Below, piece by piece: positions 1 through 7,400 of a DNA stretch of 11,096 bases. Below the pieces are notes generated by a model. That model saw only the letters and a program-made list of their open reading frames with translations. It ran no database searches and had not been told where the DNA came from. Numbering within the stretch: the first letter of the stretch is position 1; every line of letters starts with the position of its first letter. A program made the position numbers and the translations under genes. The stretch lies in the NCBI GenBank assembly GCA_023245385.1, contig JAHFKM010000023.1:1-11096 (forward strand), given 5' to 3'. Source of the DNA: an archaeon. Lineage in GTDB: Archaea > Nanobdellota > Nanobdellia > SCGC-AAA011-G17 > GW2011-AR18.

Positions 1-286
1 CTTGATTATCTAAAATTGTGTAAGCATATCCTCCACAGGAACTCTTCCAAATAATTTTATCTCCCTGTACCCCAGAAATATAAACAAGACAAGCACCAAC
101 ACCACTACAACTAAATCGTCCATTATCAGCATAACATTCCTGTTTTTCTTGAGTATCTTTAAAAACACATTTAACCTGTTCTTTAACTTCCACACCAGTG
201 CTCATAACAGCATCTTCCGCTACTGCACAAAGAGAAATTAGAATACTAAGAAGAATAAAAATAAGAACAACTTCTTTTTTTGCCAT
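1..286 (-). CDS. Small cysteine-rich exported protein, 3' end missing at window edge
   Basis: The frame stays open from an ATG (complement of 284-286) to the left edge, giving 95 complete codons and no stop, so the C-terminus lies outside the window. Residues 1-23 form a signal peptide: MAKKE, a hydrophobic core (VVLIFILLSILISL), then AVA followed by Glu, a good signal-peptidase I site after residue 23. The mature part has cysteines at residues 40, 51, 60, 66 and 84, with motifs VKCVFKD, CYADNGRFSCSG and WKSSCGGYAYT. From memory, the CVF...CY...FSCSG...C...WKSSCGGYAY pattern recurs in exported DPANN proteins of unknown function, often as a terminal domain; I have not checked this. The cysteine spacing suggests a disulfide-held fold outside the membrane. 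The start is supported by a TATA box about 29 nt upstream, implying a leaderless mRNA. It is transcribed divergently from the propeller gene at 415. Function unknown. Confidence 0.85.
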   Translation of the reverse strand, partial: MAKKEVVLIFILLSILISLCAVAEDAVMSTGVEVKEQVKCVFKDTQEKQECYADNGRFSCSGVGACLVYISGVQGDKIIWKSSCGGYAYTILDNQ

Positions 287-310
287 ACACCCAATTCATC
301 GTAAAGCTCA

Positions 311-325
311 TTTATATAACTTTCG
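311..325 (-). promoter_or_regulatory. Archaeal BRE/TATA promoter of the minus-strand gene
   Basis: On the minus strand the sequence reads CGAAAG (BRE-like, 325-320) followed directly by TTATATAAA (319-311). The box centre is about 29 nt from the ATG at 286. Archaeal transcription usually starts 25-28 nt downstream of the TATA centre, so the mRNA should begin at or within a few bases of the start codon and lack a leader. This is the best BRE/TATA match in the window. Confidence 0.75.
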
Positions 326-377
326 TAAAAAAAAATTATTTTACAAAATAAAAACGTCTCAAATGTAAAAAAATTCT

Positions 378-392
378 GGAAAAATTTATATA
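378..392 (+). promoter_or_regulatory. Archaeal BRE/TATA promoter of the propeller gene
   Basis: A purine-rich GGAAAAA (378-384, BRE-like) is followed by TTTATATA (385-392). The box centre is about 27 nt before the ATG at 415, which predicts a leaderless transcript; no Shine-Dalgarno-like sequence precedes the start. It faces the opposite promoter across about 50 bp of A/T-rich DNA, so the two genes could share a regulator. Confidence 0.75.
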
Positions 393-414
393 CAAGAATA
401 CAAGTAGAAATATA

Positions 415-1974
415 ATGAATCATAGCTTAAAAATTATTCTTTTCTTTGTTCTTTTAGTTATACCCATCTCCTTTGCGCAAGACTGGACTGATTCTAATTC
501 CGGAACAACACAAATGTTGCACGGAATATTTATTATGGACGAACAGAAAGCCTGGATTGTAGGAGGCGAAGGCGCTGGTTCTCGCGGGCATCCTATTCTT
601 CTAAAAACAGAAAATGGAGGCAGTTCATGGACTGAAGTTCCTCTTCCTACAAGTTTACCTTCCACAACAATATTAAAAGATATTTGTTTTAATTCCCTAA
701 ACAAAGGATGGATTGTCGGAGGAGCTGCTCTTCTAAAAACAGAAAATGGAGGCATCTCTTGGCTCTCTCAAGATTATCCAGGAAATGGAATCCTGAACAG
801 TATAGCCTGTCTGGGTGAGAATAAAGCAATCGCTGTCGGATTTCCCGCAAGTTCAAGTGATGGAATTATCAGAACCACTGATGGAATAAGATGGACGTCA
901 GGATATAATCCCCTAGACAGCACTCTTACAAGAATATATTTTAAAGATCGCAACTACGGCTTAGCTGTCGGTCAAAATACTATTTTAAAAACAATAAATG
1001 GCGGAGCAACATGGGGTGATATTACAACTGTAGATGATGTAAGCCTTAGTGGTGTAACTTGTAAAAGAACAGATAACACTTGCTGGCTAGCTGGATGGGG
1101 AAGAAATATTTACAAAAAAATAGGAGAAGGAGCTTGGATAGCTGTAGATGCATCTCCCCTAGACACTCAACAGGGCGGTCTTTTTACAGATATTGAATGG
1201 AAAAATGCAACACTCGGAATTCTTACAGGTGAAGGTATATTACTTGAAAGCGGAGATGCAGGAACGACGTGGAATTTTGCTTCAACAAGTGTTAGCAGCC
1301 CTCTTGGACTTTTACCTGTTCCATGGATGTATAAAACAAAGTGCGGATATGGCGCATGCTATGCTATTGGAAGTAACGGCCTGATTCTTCGCAGAGGCGA
1401 ACCAATTCTTGTTCCTCAACGAGGAAACCTTTCAATTGCCCAACCAAATACACCTCTCTGGACTGTAAATACCCCTACTACCCCCCAACCACCAGTAAAT
1501 TGTCCAACATTTATGGACGATTGCGAAGCAGGATATCATCCTATTCCAGAATATGGTACTGATGGATGTATCAATGATTATACTTGTGTAGATGATTCTG
1601 TTTTATCTTCCCTTAATCAGTTCGGAATTCTTCCTCAGAACTTTGGAAATTTTAATAGACAATTGACCAGTATTCCCGGACTAGGACAAAACGAACGTGT
1701 GAATATTGATCTCACCCAAAATGATGGAACGCAAAGAACTTTTTTTATTGAGCTCACAAATAAGAAAATAAAAAAAATAAGTTCTAGAGAGTCTGAAAAC
1801 CCTACACTTATCCTGAAAACTTCAGAAACTACGATCAATCATATTCGTGATTCAACAAATCCCAGACAAGAAGTTTTTACCGCAATTGATAATGGAAAAA
1901 TTAACATCGAAGCAACATCCTTTTTTGGAAAAATAAAACTAGGTTTAGGAAAATTCCTTTTAAAATTTCTTTGA
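415..1974 (+). CDS. Exported Ycf48-like beta-propeller protein with SCP2-like C-terminal domain
   Basis: 519 residues. Residues 1-21 are a signal peptide (hydrophobic IILFFVLLVIPISFA, cleavage after Ala21). Residues 23 to about 330 form a repeat propeller of the Ycf48/BNR (Asp-box) type: strand-turn motifs LLKTENGGSSW (62-72), LLKTENGGISW (106-116), IIRTTDGIRW (151-160), ILKTINGGATW (190-200) and LLESGDAGTTW (276-286), with degenerate copies near 233-241 and 322-330, i.e. about six or seven blades. A Pro/Thr linker (345-362) leads to a four-Cys segment (C363, C370, C385, C391). Residues 425-519 resemble an SCP2 domain: NIDLTQNDG, then NPTLILKTSETTINHI, then an amphipathic helix, DNGKINIEA and a C-terminal hydrophobic helix. 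Ycf48-type propellers usually act as protein-assembly or binding scaffolds, and SCP2 domains bind lipids. A binding role at the cell surface is inferred; there is no photosystem context. The TATA box 27 nt upstream fixes the start. The propeller call is firm, the SCP2 call moderate. Confidence 0.88.
   Translation: MNHSLKIILFFVLLVIPISFAQDWTDSNSGTTQMLHGIFIMDEQKAWIVGGEGAGSRGHPILLKTENGGSSWTEVPLPTSLPSTTILKDICFNSLNKGWIVGGAALLKTENGGISWLSQDYPGNGILNSIACLGENKAIAVGFPASSSDGIIRTTDGIRWTSGYNPLDSTLTRIYFKDRNYGLAVGQNTILKTINGGATWGDITTVDDVSLSGVTCKRTDNTCWLAGWGRNIYKKIGEGAWIAVDASPLDTQQGGLFTDIEWKNATLGILTGEGILLESGDAGTTWNFASTSVSSPLGLLPVPWMYKTKCGYGACYAIGSNGLILRRGEPILVPQRGNLSIAQPNTPLWTVNTPTTPQPPVNCPTFMDDCEAGYHPIPEYGTDGCINDYTCVDDSVLSSLNQFGILPQNFGNFNRQLTSIPGLGQNERVNIDLTQNDGTQRTFFIELTNKKIKKISSRESENPTLILKTSETTINHIRDSTNPRQEVFTAIDNGKINIEATSFFGKIKLGLGKFLLKFL
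597..622 (+). repeat. 26-bp perfect direct repeat, copy 1 (propeller blade motif)
   Basis: The 26 bases here recur without a mismatch at 729-754. Both copies encode LLKTENGG in the same frame, the turn motif of two neighbouring propeller blades 132 bp (44 codons) apart. Identity at third codon positions, which other blades lack, suggests recent duplication or gene conversion rather than selection on the protein alone. Confidence 0.9.
729..754 (+). repeat. 26-bp perfect direct repeat, copy 2
   Basis: Identical to 597-622. The identity stops sharply on both sides, so only the motif itself is conserved at the DNA level, not the whole 44-residue blade. Confidence 0.9.
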
Positions 1975-1978
1975 ATAA

Positions 1979-1985
1979 TTTTTTT
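1979..1985 (+). terminator. T-tract terminator after the propeller gene
   Basis: A run of seven T begins five bases after the TGA stop (1972-1974). There is no stable hairpin before it, which fits intrinsic archaeal termination on a T-rich tract. It separates the propeller gene from the tRNA promoter. Confidence 0.5.
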
Positions 1986-2003
1986 GAACTAGAAATACAA
2001 AGC

Positions 2004-2012
2004 TTTTAAAAT
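2004..2012 (+). promoter_or_regulatory. TATA box of the tRNA-Val gene
   Basis: TTTTAAAAT is centred about 30 nt before the 5' end of the mature tRNA at 2038, with purine-rich ACAAAG just upstream as a weak BRE. The spacing fits a transcript starting a few bases before the mature tRNA. Confidence 0.6.
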
Positions 2013-2037
2013 AAAATGTTCTCACCTTCTTTCTATC

Positions 2038-2110
2038 GGGCTCATAGTCTAGCGGTCATGACGTCTCCTTGACGTGGAGGAGGTCGCAGGTTCGAATCCT
2101 GCTGGGCCCA
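2038..2110 (+). tRNA. tRNA-Val (anticodon GAC)
   Basis: A complete 73-nt cloverleaf without intron. The acceptor stem GGGCTCA (2038-2044) pairs with TGGGCCC (2103-2109), with one G-U pair. The D stem is GTC/GAC (2047-2049/2060-2062) around a loop with GG. The anticodon stem TCTCC (2064-2068) pairs with GGAGG (2076-2080) around the 7-nt loop TTGACGT, which places anticodon GAC at 2071-2073, reading Val codons GUC and GUU. The variable loop AGGTC has 5 nt. The T arm GCAGG/CCTGC encloses TTCGAAT. The discriminator base is A2110, usual for Val. The CCA end is not encoded, so it must be added after transcription. It has its own TATA box and T-tract. Confidence 0.96.
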
Positions 2111-2128
2111 TCACCACAACCAAAATAA

Positions 2129-2242
2129 ACAACCAGGATTGTAGTCTATTTTTTCCTTACCGGAGCACACCTTATTGGTTCTACAACTATTAAAGATATT
2201 AAGATAAAAATGGATGAAGTCAAGGCGCACTATGAATTATAA
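2129..2242 (+). pseudogene. Possible decayed gene fragment behind the tRNA
   Basis: Between a TAA at 2126-2128 and a TAA at 2240-2242 one frame stays open for 37 codons and reads like ordinary protein: ...VVYFFLTGAHLIGSTT, then IKDIKIKMDEVKAHYEL and stop. No ATG or GTG lies in its first half (the only ATG, at 2210, would give 10 residues), and no promoter precedes it apart from the tRNA's own. It could be the tail of a decayed or displaced gene, or chance. I do not recognise the family. Otherwise 2111-2261 shows nothing. Confidence 0.2.
2149..2154 (+). terminator. T-tract downstream of the tRNA
   Basis: Six T in a row, 39 nt after the mature 3' end of the tRNA, within a pyrimidine-rich stretch continuing to about 2158. 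This is a plausible termination site for the tRNA precursor. Confidence 0.4.
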
Positions 2243-2261
2243 AATAAATATTTTTAATTCT

Positions 2262-2279
2262 GATAGTTATCTTTATATA
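2262..2279 (+). promoter_or_regulatory. Promoter of the three-gene surface operon
   Basis: TTTATATA (2272-2279) is centred about 28 nt before the ATG at 2303, again predicting a leaderless mRNA. Directly upstream, in the BRE position, lies GATAGTTATC (2262-2271), with 4-bp inverted arms GATA/TATC. It may be a small regulator site or may just be the AT-rich background. Confidence 0.65.
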
Positions 2280-2302
2280 GGTTAAAGTGAATTTTTACCT
2301 CT

Positions 2303-4453
2303 ATGAATAAAAAGGGGCAGGTGACAGTTTTTGTAATAGTCGGTCTTATTATTTTGATTCTCGCCAGCACCTATTTCGGGTATCGCTATTTTGTCACAAA
2401 AAACATTTTCTCACAGCAGCGCGCTGATCTCGGACGCGTGCCTGTCGAGTTTCAACCTGTTGCCTCCTATCTCGATTCCTGTGTCGAACGTGTCGCAGCT
2501 CAAAGTCTTACTGTTATAGGAAGTCAAGGAGGATACCTTACCTTACCAAATGATCCTATTCCTGTTTCAAGCATCACCCCTATTCCAAAAAATTTAGAAG
2601 TCTTACCAAACACAGACTTTCAAGTTCCCTTATGGTTTAGAGAATCCGGAAGAGGAATTGATGAAGTGAACATCCCTTCGAAGGTGCAGCTTGAGCAAAA
2701 TATCGCAGGATATGTAACTACTCATTTTGCAGAATGCGTACACAATCTCACCTCATTTTTAGAAGAAGGATATACACTTGTTTCTGTCGCAGATGTTCCT
2801 AAAACCACAGTAAGCATACAAGATGAACAAGTAGACGTGAACGTACAATTTCCCTTAACATTCAGCTTCAAAGGTGTCGAGTTTGAGTTGAAAAACTACC
2901 TCGGTCACGTCCCCACACAGTTCGGAAGTCTGTATAGCGCAGCTATTGAAATTCTTAACGCAGAGAACCAAGGCTTTTTTATTGAAAATAAAACACTAGA
3001 CATTTTGATCGCGTATGACAATGAAATTCCTTTTTCAGGCTCAGACCTCTCCTGTTCTGAAAAAATCTGGTCAAAAACTGAGGTCAGCAACCGCTTGAAA
3101 ACTGTCTTGTTCGAAAATGTCGCCGCGATGAAAATCTCCGGCTCAAACTATGAACTAAAAAATAAAGACGGAGAATATTTAGTATTTGACGCGATGAAGA
3201 ACAAGAGAAAAGATGTGACAGTTAATTTACTCTACCTTCCAAGCTGGCCTAGCCTCGTTGATATTACCCCCTCTGAAGGAGATATCTTACGCTCTGATCC
3301 CATAACAAAAAAAACTGGCGCCTTAGTAACATCAATTTTGTCTTCCTATTTTTGTCTGAACAATCATCATTTCATCTACACAATAAAATATCCCGTGCTT
3401 ATTTCTTTAACTGATAAAAACGGATTTACCTTCCAATTCGCTACTGAAATAATTCTAGACAGAAACCTTCCCCGTAAAAACAGACTTGTCCCTTTAACTC
3501 TCCCTGATGAACATTCTCCCTTATGCGATTTTCCTTCAGCTCCTCTTACTGTGAATACCTATACAGTAAATCCTGGAAACCAACTTCTCCCCTTGAAAAA
3601 TGTAGATCTTTCATTCAAATGTTTTCCTGAATCCTGTCCCCTAGGATCTGTCGCTGGTCGCTCAAACACCGCAACAGTCTTAGCACCTCCCTGCGTCAAC
3701 GGTTTTATAGAAGGAAGAAAAGAAGGATTTTTTGCAGGCAAAGCTATTGTCGCGACAAACACAAAAGAACAACAGCACGTAGATCTTGTTCTAGAACCAA
3801 TCTATGAAAAAAAAGTCCAAATAAAAGTTATTGACAAAAAAACAGGTGAAGTTCGCGATCCCTACAGTTCTGAGCTCGTGTCCTTTGAGTTCAGACATAA
3901 AGACACTAAGTTTACTACTTCTATAAACATCCAAAGCCCAGGCGCTTCATGCCAGAAAGAAGAAGATTGTGGCCCAGGTCTTGAATGCAAAAAATCTACT
4001 TGTTTCTATCCTTCCTGCAAAAAAGATGAAGACTGCTCTTCGGATCAAACTTGTCTGAAAAATACCTGTAAACCAAAAAATGTACTTAAACTTCTCGCTG
4101 GAACATATATCATTGATTCATACATCTCAAGAACAAGTACCTGGCCGATTACCACTGAGAAAAAAGTTGTTGAGAAATGCGTTGACCTTGGCGCAGACGG
4201 TTTGTTAGGATTTTTTTTCACAAAAGAAAAATGTTTCTCTACTGAAATTCCCTCATTAAACTTGAAGAACGCTTTAGTCGGCGGTGGTTCTTTTGAATTC
4301 GAGTTTGACCGTGAAAAATTAGCTTCCGACGATCCCCTAATATTATATATTTTAACAGATGATCTTCCCGCAGATATGGAAGGTTTCGCTGACATTCAGA
4401 CGAGTTTAAATAATAATAAAGAACATCCCTCTTTTAGGTATCCTGAACTATGA
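2303..4453 (+). CDS. Membrane-anchored cysteine-rich surface protein with class III-like N-terminus
   Basis: 716 residues. The N-terminus MNKKGQVTVFVIVGLIILIL has a KKG/Q junction followed by a hydrophobic segment (about 7-30). This resembles archaeal class III (pilin-type) signals cut after the Gly, but it lacks the usual Glu at +5, so it may simply be a membrane anchor. Residues 60-79 carry CVERVAAQSL and GSQGGYL, and C145 follows in a helical stretch; from memory this pattern marks a family widespread in DPANN genomes without known function. Residues 430-510 look like a PEGA/carboxypeptidase-regulatory-like beta domain (FKCFPESCPLG, CVNGFIEGRKEGFFAG). Residues 550-589 hold two tandem four-cysteine modules of identical spacing (C550-556-562-567 and C572-578-584-589). 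The C-terminal 125 residues are beta-rich, with C626 and C644. The start is fixed by the TATA box 28 nt upstream. It overlaps the next gene by 4 nt. An exposed structural or binding role is inferred; no enzyme motif is seen. Confidence 0.85.
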   Translation: MNKKGQVTVFVIVGLIILILASTYFGYRYFVTKNIFSQQRADLGRVPVEFQPVASYLDSCVERVAAQSLTVIGSQGGYLTLPNDPIPVSSITPIPKNLEVLPNTDFQVPLWFRESGRGIDEVNIPSKVQLEQNIAGYVTTHFAECVHNLTSFLEEGYTLVSVADVPKTTVSIQDEQVDVNVQFPLTFSFKGVEFELKNYLGHVPTQFGSLYSAAIEILNAENQGFFIENKTLDILIAYDNEIPFSGSDLSCSEKIWSKTEVSNRLKTVLFENVAAMKISGSNYELKNKDGEYLVFDAMKNKRKDVTVNLLYLPSWPSLVDITPSEGDILRSDPITKKTGALVTSILSSYFCLNNHHFIYTIKYPVLISLTDKNGFTFQFATEIILDRNLPRKNRLVPLTLPDEHSPLCDFPSAPLTVNTYTVNPGNQLLPLKNVDLSFKCFPESCPLGSVAGRSNTATVLAPPCVNGFIEGRKEGFFAGKAIVATNTKEQQHVDLVLEPIYEKKVQIKVIDKKTGEVRDPYSSELVSFEFRHKDTKFTTSINIQSPGASCQKEEDCGPGLECKKSTCFYPSCKKDEDCSSDQTCLKNTCKPKNVLKLLAGTYIIDSYISRTSTWPITTEKKVVEKCVDLGADGLLGFFFTKEKCFSTEIPSLNLKNALVGGGSFEFEFDREKLASDDPLILYILTDDLPADMEGFADIQTSLNNNKEHPSFRYPEL

Positions 4454-7400
4454 AAAAAGTCCTGATCTCGATCCTATGTATCATTCTCCTAGTCAATCTT
4501 CCTCTTGTTTCCGCAACCTTTGAAAATTTTGACGCTAACACAAATCCTTCACCACCACAAAATCTTCCCCACTATTCAAACACTGAACAAAGCGTACTCG
4601 CCGGATATACACCTGGTGAGGTTGGTTTTTTTAGTCAACCCTCTTCTCCTCTAAGTCGCCTCTCCGCAGCGTTTAGCACAACATTTGGAAATCCTCAAGA
4701 TGTCGGTGAGGCTCTAATACTTTACGCTGGCACGCCAAGCCCACCCTTTGTACGCTCTTCACTCTTAGAACAACAAGACACTCCCGTATTTATCCCCTTG
4801 AAAGCTACTGATTTCGGCTCTTTACTCTCTCCTGTCTCTGATGATCCTTCTGAACGCGACCCTCTTTCAGGATTAACCTCATTACCCTCAATCAAAAACG
4901 TTGTCATACACTTGAATAAAACAAACACCTTTGTGCGCTCTGTACGTTACATTCCCCCACGTTCAGGATTTACAAAAGATAATTTCGGCTATCTTGTTAT
5001 CATACTCAATAAATTAAGAAATGAAACTTCTCTACCAACCGCCTCAGCTCCACAAACTTCAGTATTTAATAATTCTCTTCCGAAAGATATTATCTCTGAA
5101 AGTCTCAGTGAAACCCCAGTAATCAACCTCGACCTGACTGCTGAAATATATTTTGATTTGAACGCGAATAACCTCTTGAACCTCGGAGGTACGAAAGATC
5201 TCACTTTAAAACCTGAAACCGAACCTGAGTTTTTACAGAAAGTTGTCAAAGAAGAAAATTCATTTGCCAATGGAAAAGCCTTTGTGCGAGCCGCGACTGT
5301 CACAGATGATCGCGTGACCTTGATCGTGTATAATAAAGAATTGCTTCCCTTATCCCTGTTTAGTCCCGCGAACGCACCTGCTGGTCGTCAGGTGCAAATA
5401 CTTCAATTAAGTAGATCCACTCCTCTCTCTCGCCCATTTCGTTTAGGCCTGAGCGGAAATCCCTTTGAAGATACTGTCTTCTTTAAACTGAATGAGATTT
5501 TATCTCCTGGCAAGCGCGCATTATTTGATCTTTCAACTGATGGAAAAACATTTTCTCGAAAAGCAAACGAAGGAGGACAGATTTATTCAGGATCAAACTG
5601 GAAAATTTCAAGCATAAATCACGAGAAAGAAAACCTTGACAGAAATCAAAAACTGGAAAGAGCGTTAACATTTAATCTTGATAAAATAACAATGGATCGT
5701 GTACAGGCAGATATTGAAAATGTAGACTTTTTCACAGACACAATCATCTTGAAAAACATCGCTACAGGCGCTTCTAAAAAAGTAGTACGCCAAAACCTTG
5801 GCGGAAAAACCTTAAGCTTCGATCTCGCCCCACTAGATGACGCTTCTGTAAAATACTTAGAAGAAAAATATTGCCCTCAAAATTCTCCTCAATATGGATG
5901 CGAATCCCTGAATCGTTTTAAAAAAATACTTATTTCTTATCCTGGCTTACGCGAAGAGAAGGATGCATATCTCGAAATCTTCGATATCTATAAAAAAAAC
6001 CTTATTCCTCTTAAAGAATGTGCTCTTGTCAATGGAGCTGTTCCTCGAGATCATGAAGAAGAATGCAAAAACGCTCAGATAGACATGACTTCTCTCGCAT
6101 ACTCTTACGCTGATAAAGTACAATCAACACAACCAGAATTACTCGAAAAATGGCGCGAAGGCTTTGGAGGAAAAGGAGGAAGTGTCTTTCTCGAAGATGA
6201 AAATGTAAGATTTGAACTGAAAAGAGTAGAACTCCCTTCCGCTCTCCAGATGGGAAAGGCTGACCTAACAGTAAATGACGGACAAATGCATACCTTAACT
6301 GTTGGTGATACAATTCCAGATATTCCCCAAGGTCAGCTGTTAAATAGAAAAAAAGTGAATCTTATTGAGATCAAACAGATCAAGCAGAATGCGATTGTCG
6401 TAGAAAAAAGAGATGCGAAAGTAGACTATACACAAACATTTCCTCCTCCCCTACAAACCATAACCCTAGGAACAGGTCATAATGAATTTGTCTACGATGA
6501 AACTAAAGATAGTGATGGAAAAATTGAGAGAAAAACAGTAAGCATCGATTTAAAACATCTTGAAACAAACACTGAAGCTTCCATTACAATTACTCCCGGA
6601 ACAGGCCAGGGCTTGTCTCGATCTTCATTTCAAGTACACATCCCCATTGAACCCCGACCATTTAAATTCACACCAGAACAATTGAGAGATCAGATTAACG
6701 CAACAAGAGCATTGATTGTCAAGTTAGATAGCGTGATAAACAAATTAGACGCTGTCGTACGAACATGGAAAAAAATTTGTCTCGTAACCTTCGCGTTTAT
6801 CACACTAAAAAGTTCTTTTCTCGGAGGAACAGCAAGAAGTTTAGCAAGAACCACCGTTTCTAAAATGTATCAAAAAAAATGTACAAATGAAGTAAATACA
6901 GGAACTACCTTTAAAACTATTGACGAATGTCTTTCTTCATATTCCAAAGAAATTACAAACGATGTTGACGCCAATCAGAAAGCAATCGAGTCAGTGAATC
7001 AACAACTTAAAGGTCAAACTCCCGGAAACTTAGAACAATGCGGCGATGTTAAATTTCAAGAAGTAAAAACACTCGGCGCAACGATCGAACAATGCAGAGA
7101 ATATTTACGCCTAAAAGCCCTGGATGGAAAAGGCTCTGAAACACTGAAATCAACTGTGCAAAATGACCTTAGCAGTTTGAAGTTTCTCGAGAAGAAACAT
7201 GAATATGAACAAGCGAAAACATTGTTTGAGAACAATAAGAAGGATTTGCTACCTACAAAAACATTCGGTGCTGATGAAAAAGAAGCTGAAAAACGCGCGA
7301 TTCAGTTTTATGCTGAACAAGCAACTGAATTGAAACAGACAGTTGTAGGAAGAACAGATATTGTTCCTTTACGCACACTTGTTGTTAATTCTGAAAAACC

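Noticed and set aside
238..423. Minus-strand open frame across the divergent promoter region
   Set aside because: It runs in a different frame through the TATA boxes and A-tracts, and its Phe/Leu/Lys-rich composition is what AT-rich noncoding DNA yields. The signal-peptide frame starting at 286 is the real gene.
420..755. Minus-strand open frame of 111 codons
   Set aside because: It lies entirely antisense to the propeller gene, has no promoter or signal of its own and reads as a low-quality shadow of the repeat motifs.
415..1974. A photosystem II assembly role for the Ycf48-like propeller
   Set aside because: The fold is shared widely by non-photosynthetic organisms, and nothing in the window suggests photosynthesis.
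2086..2302. Attachment-site duplication (att) from integration at the tRNA-Val 3' end
   Set aside because: I looked for a second copy of the T-arm/acceptor sequence downstream and found none in the window; no integrase gene is visible.
4045..4395. Minus-strand open frame of 116 codons
   Set aside because: Antisense to the cysteine-rich C-terminal part of the 716-aa protein, Ser/Phe/Lys-rich, with no promoter.
6483..6530. Calcium-binding EF-hand-like loop (DETKDSDGKIE) in the giant protein
   Set aside because: The acidic spacing fits only part of an EF-hand or dockerin loop and it sits in a beta region; too weak to annotate.
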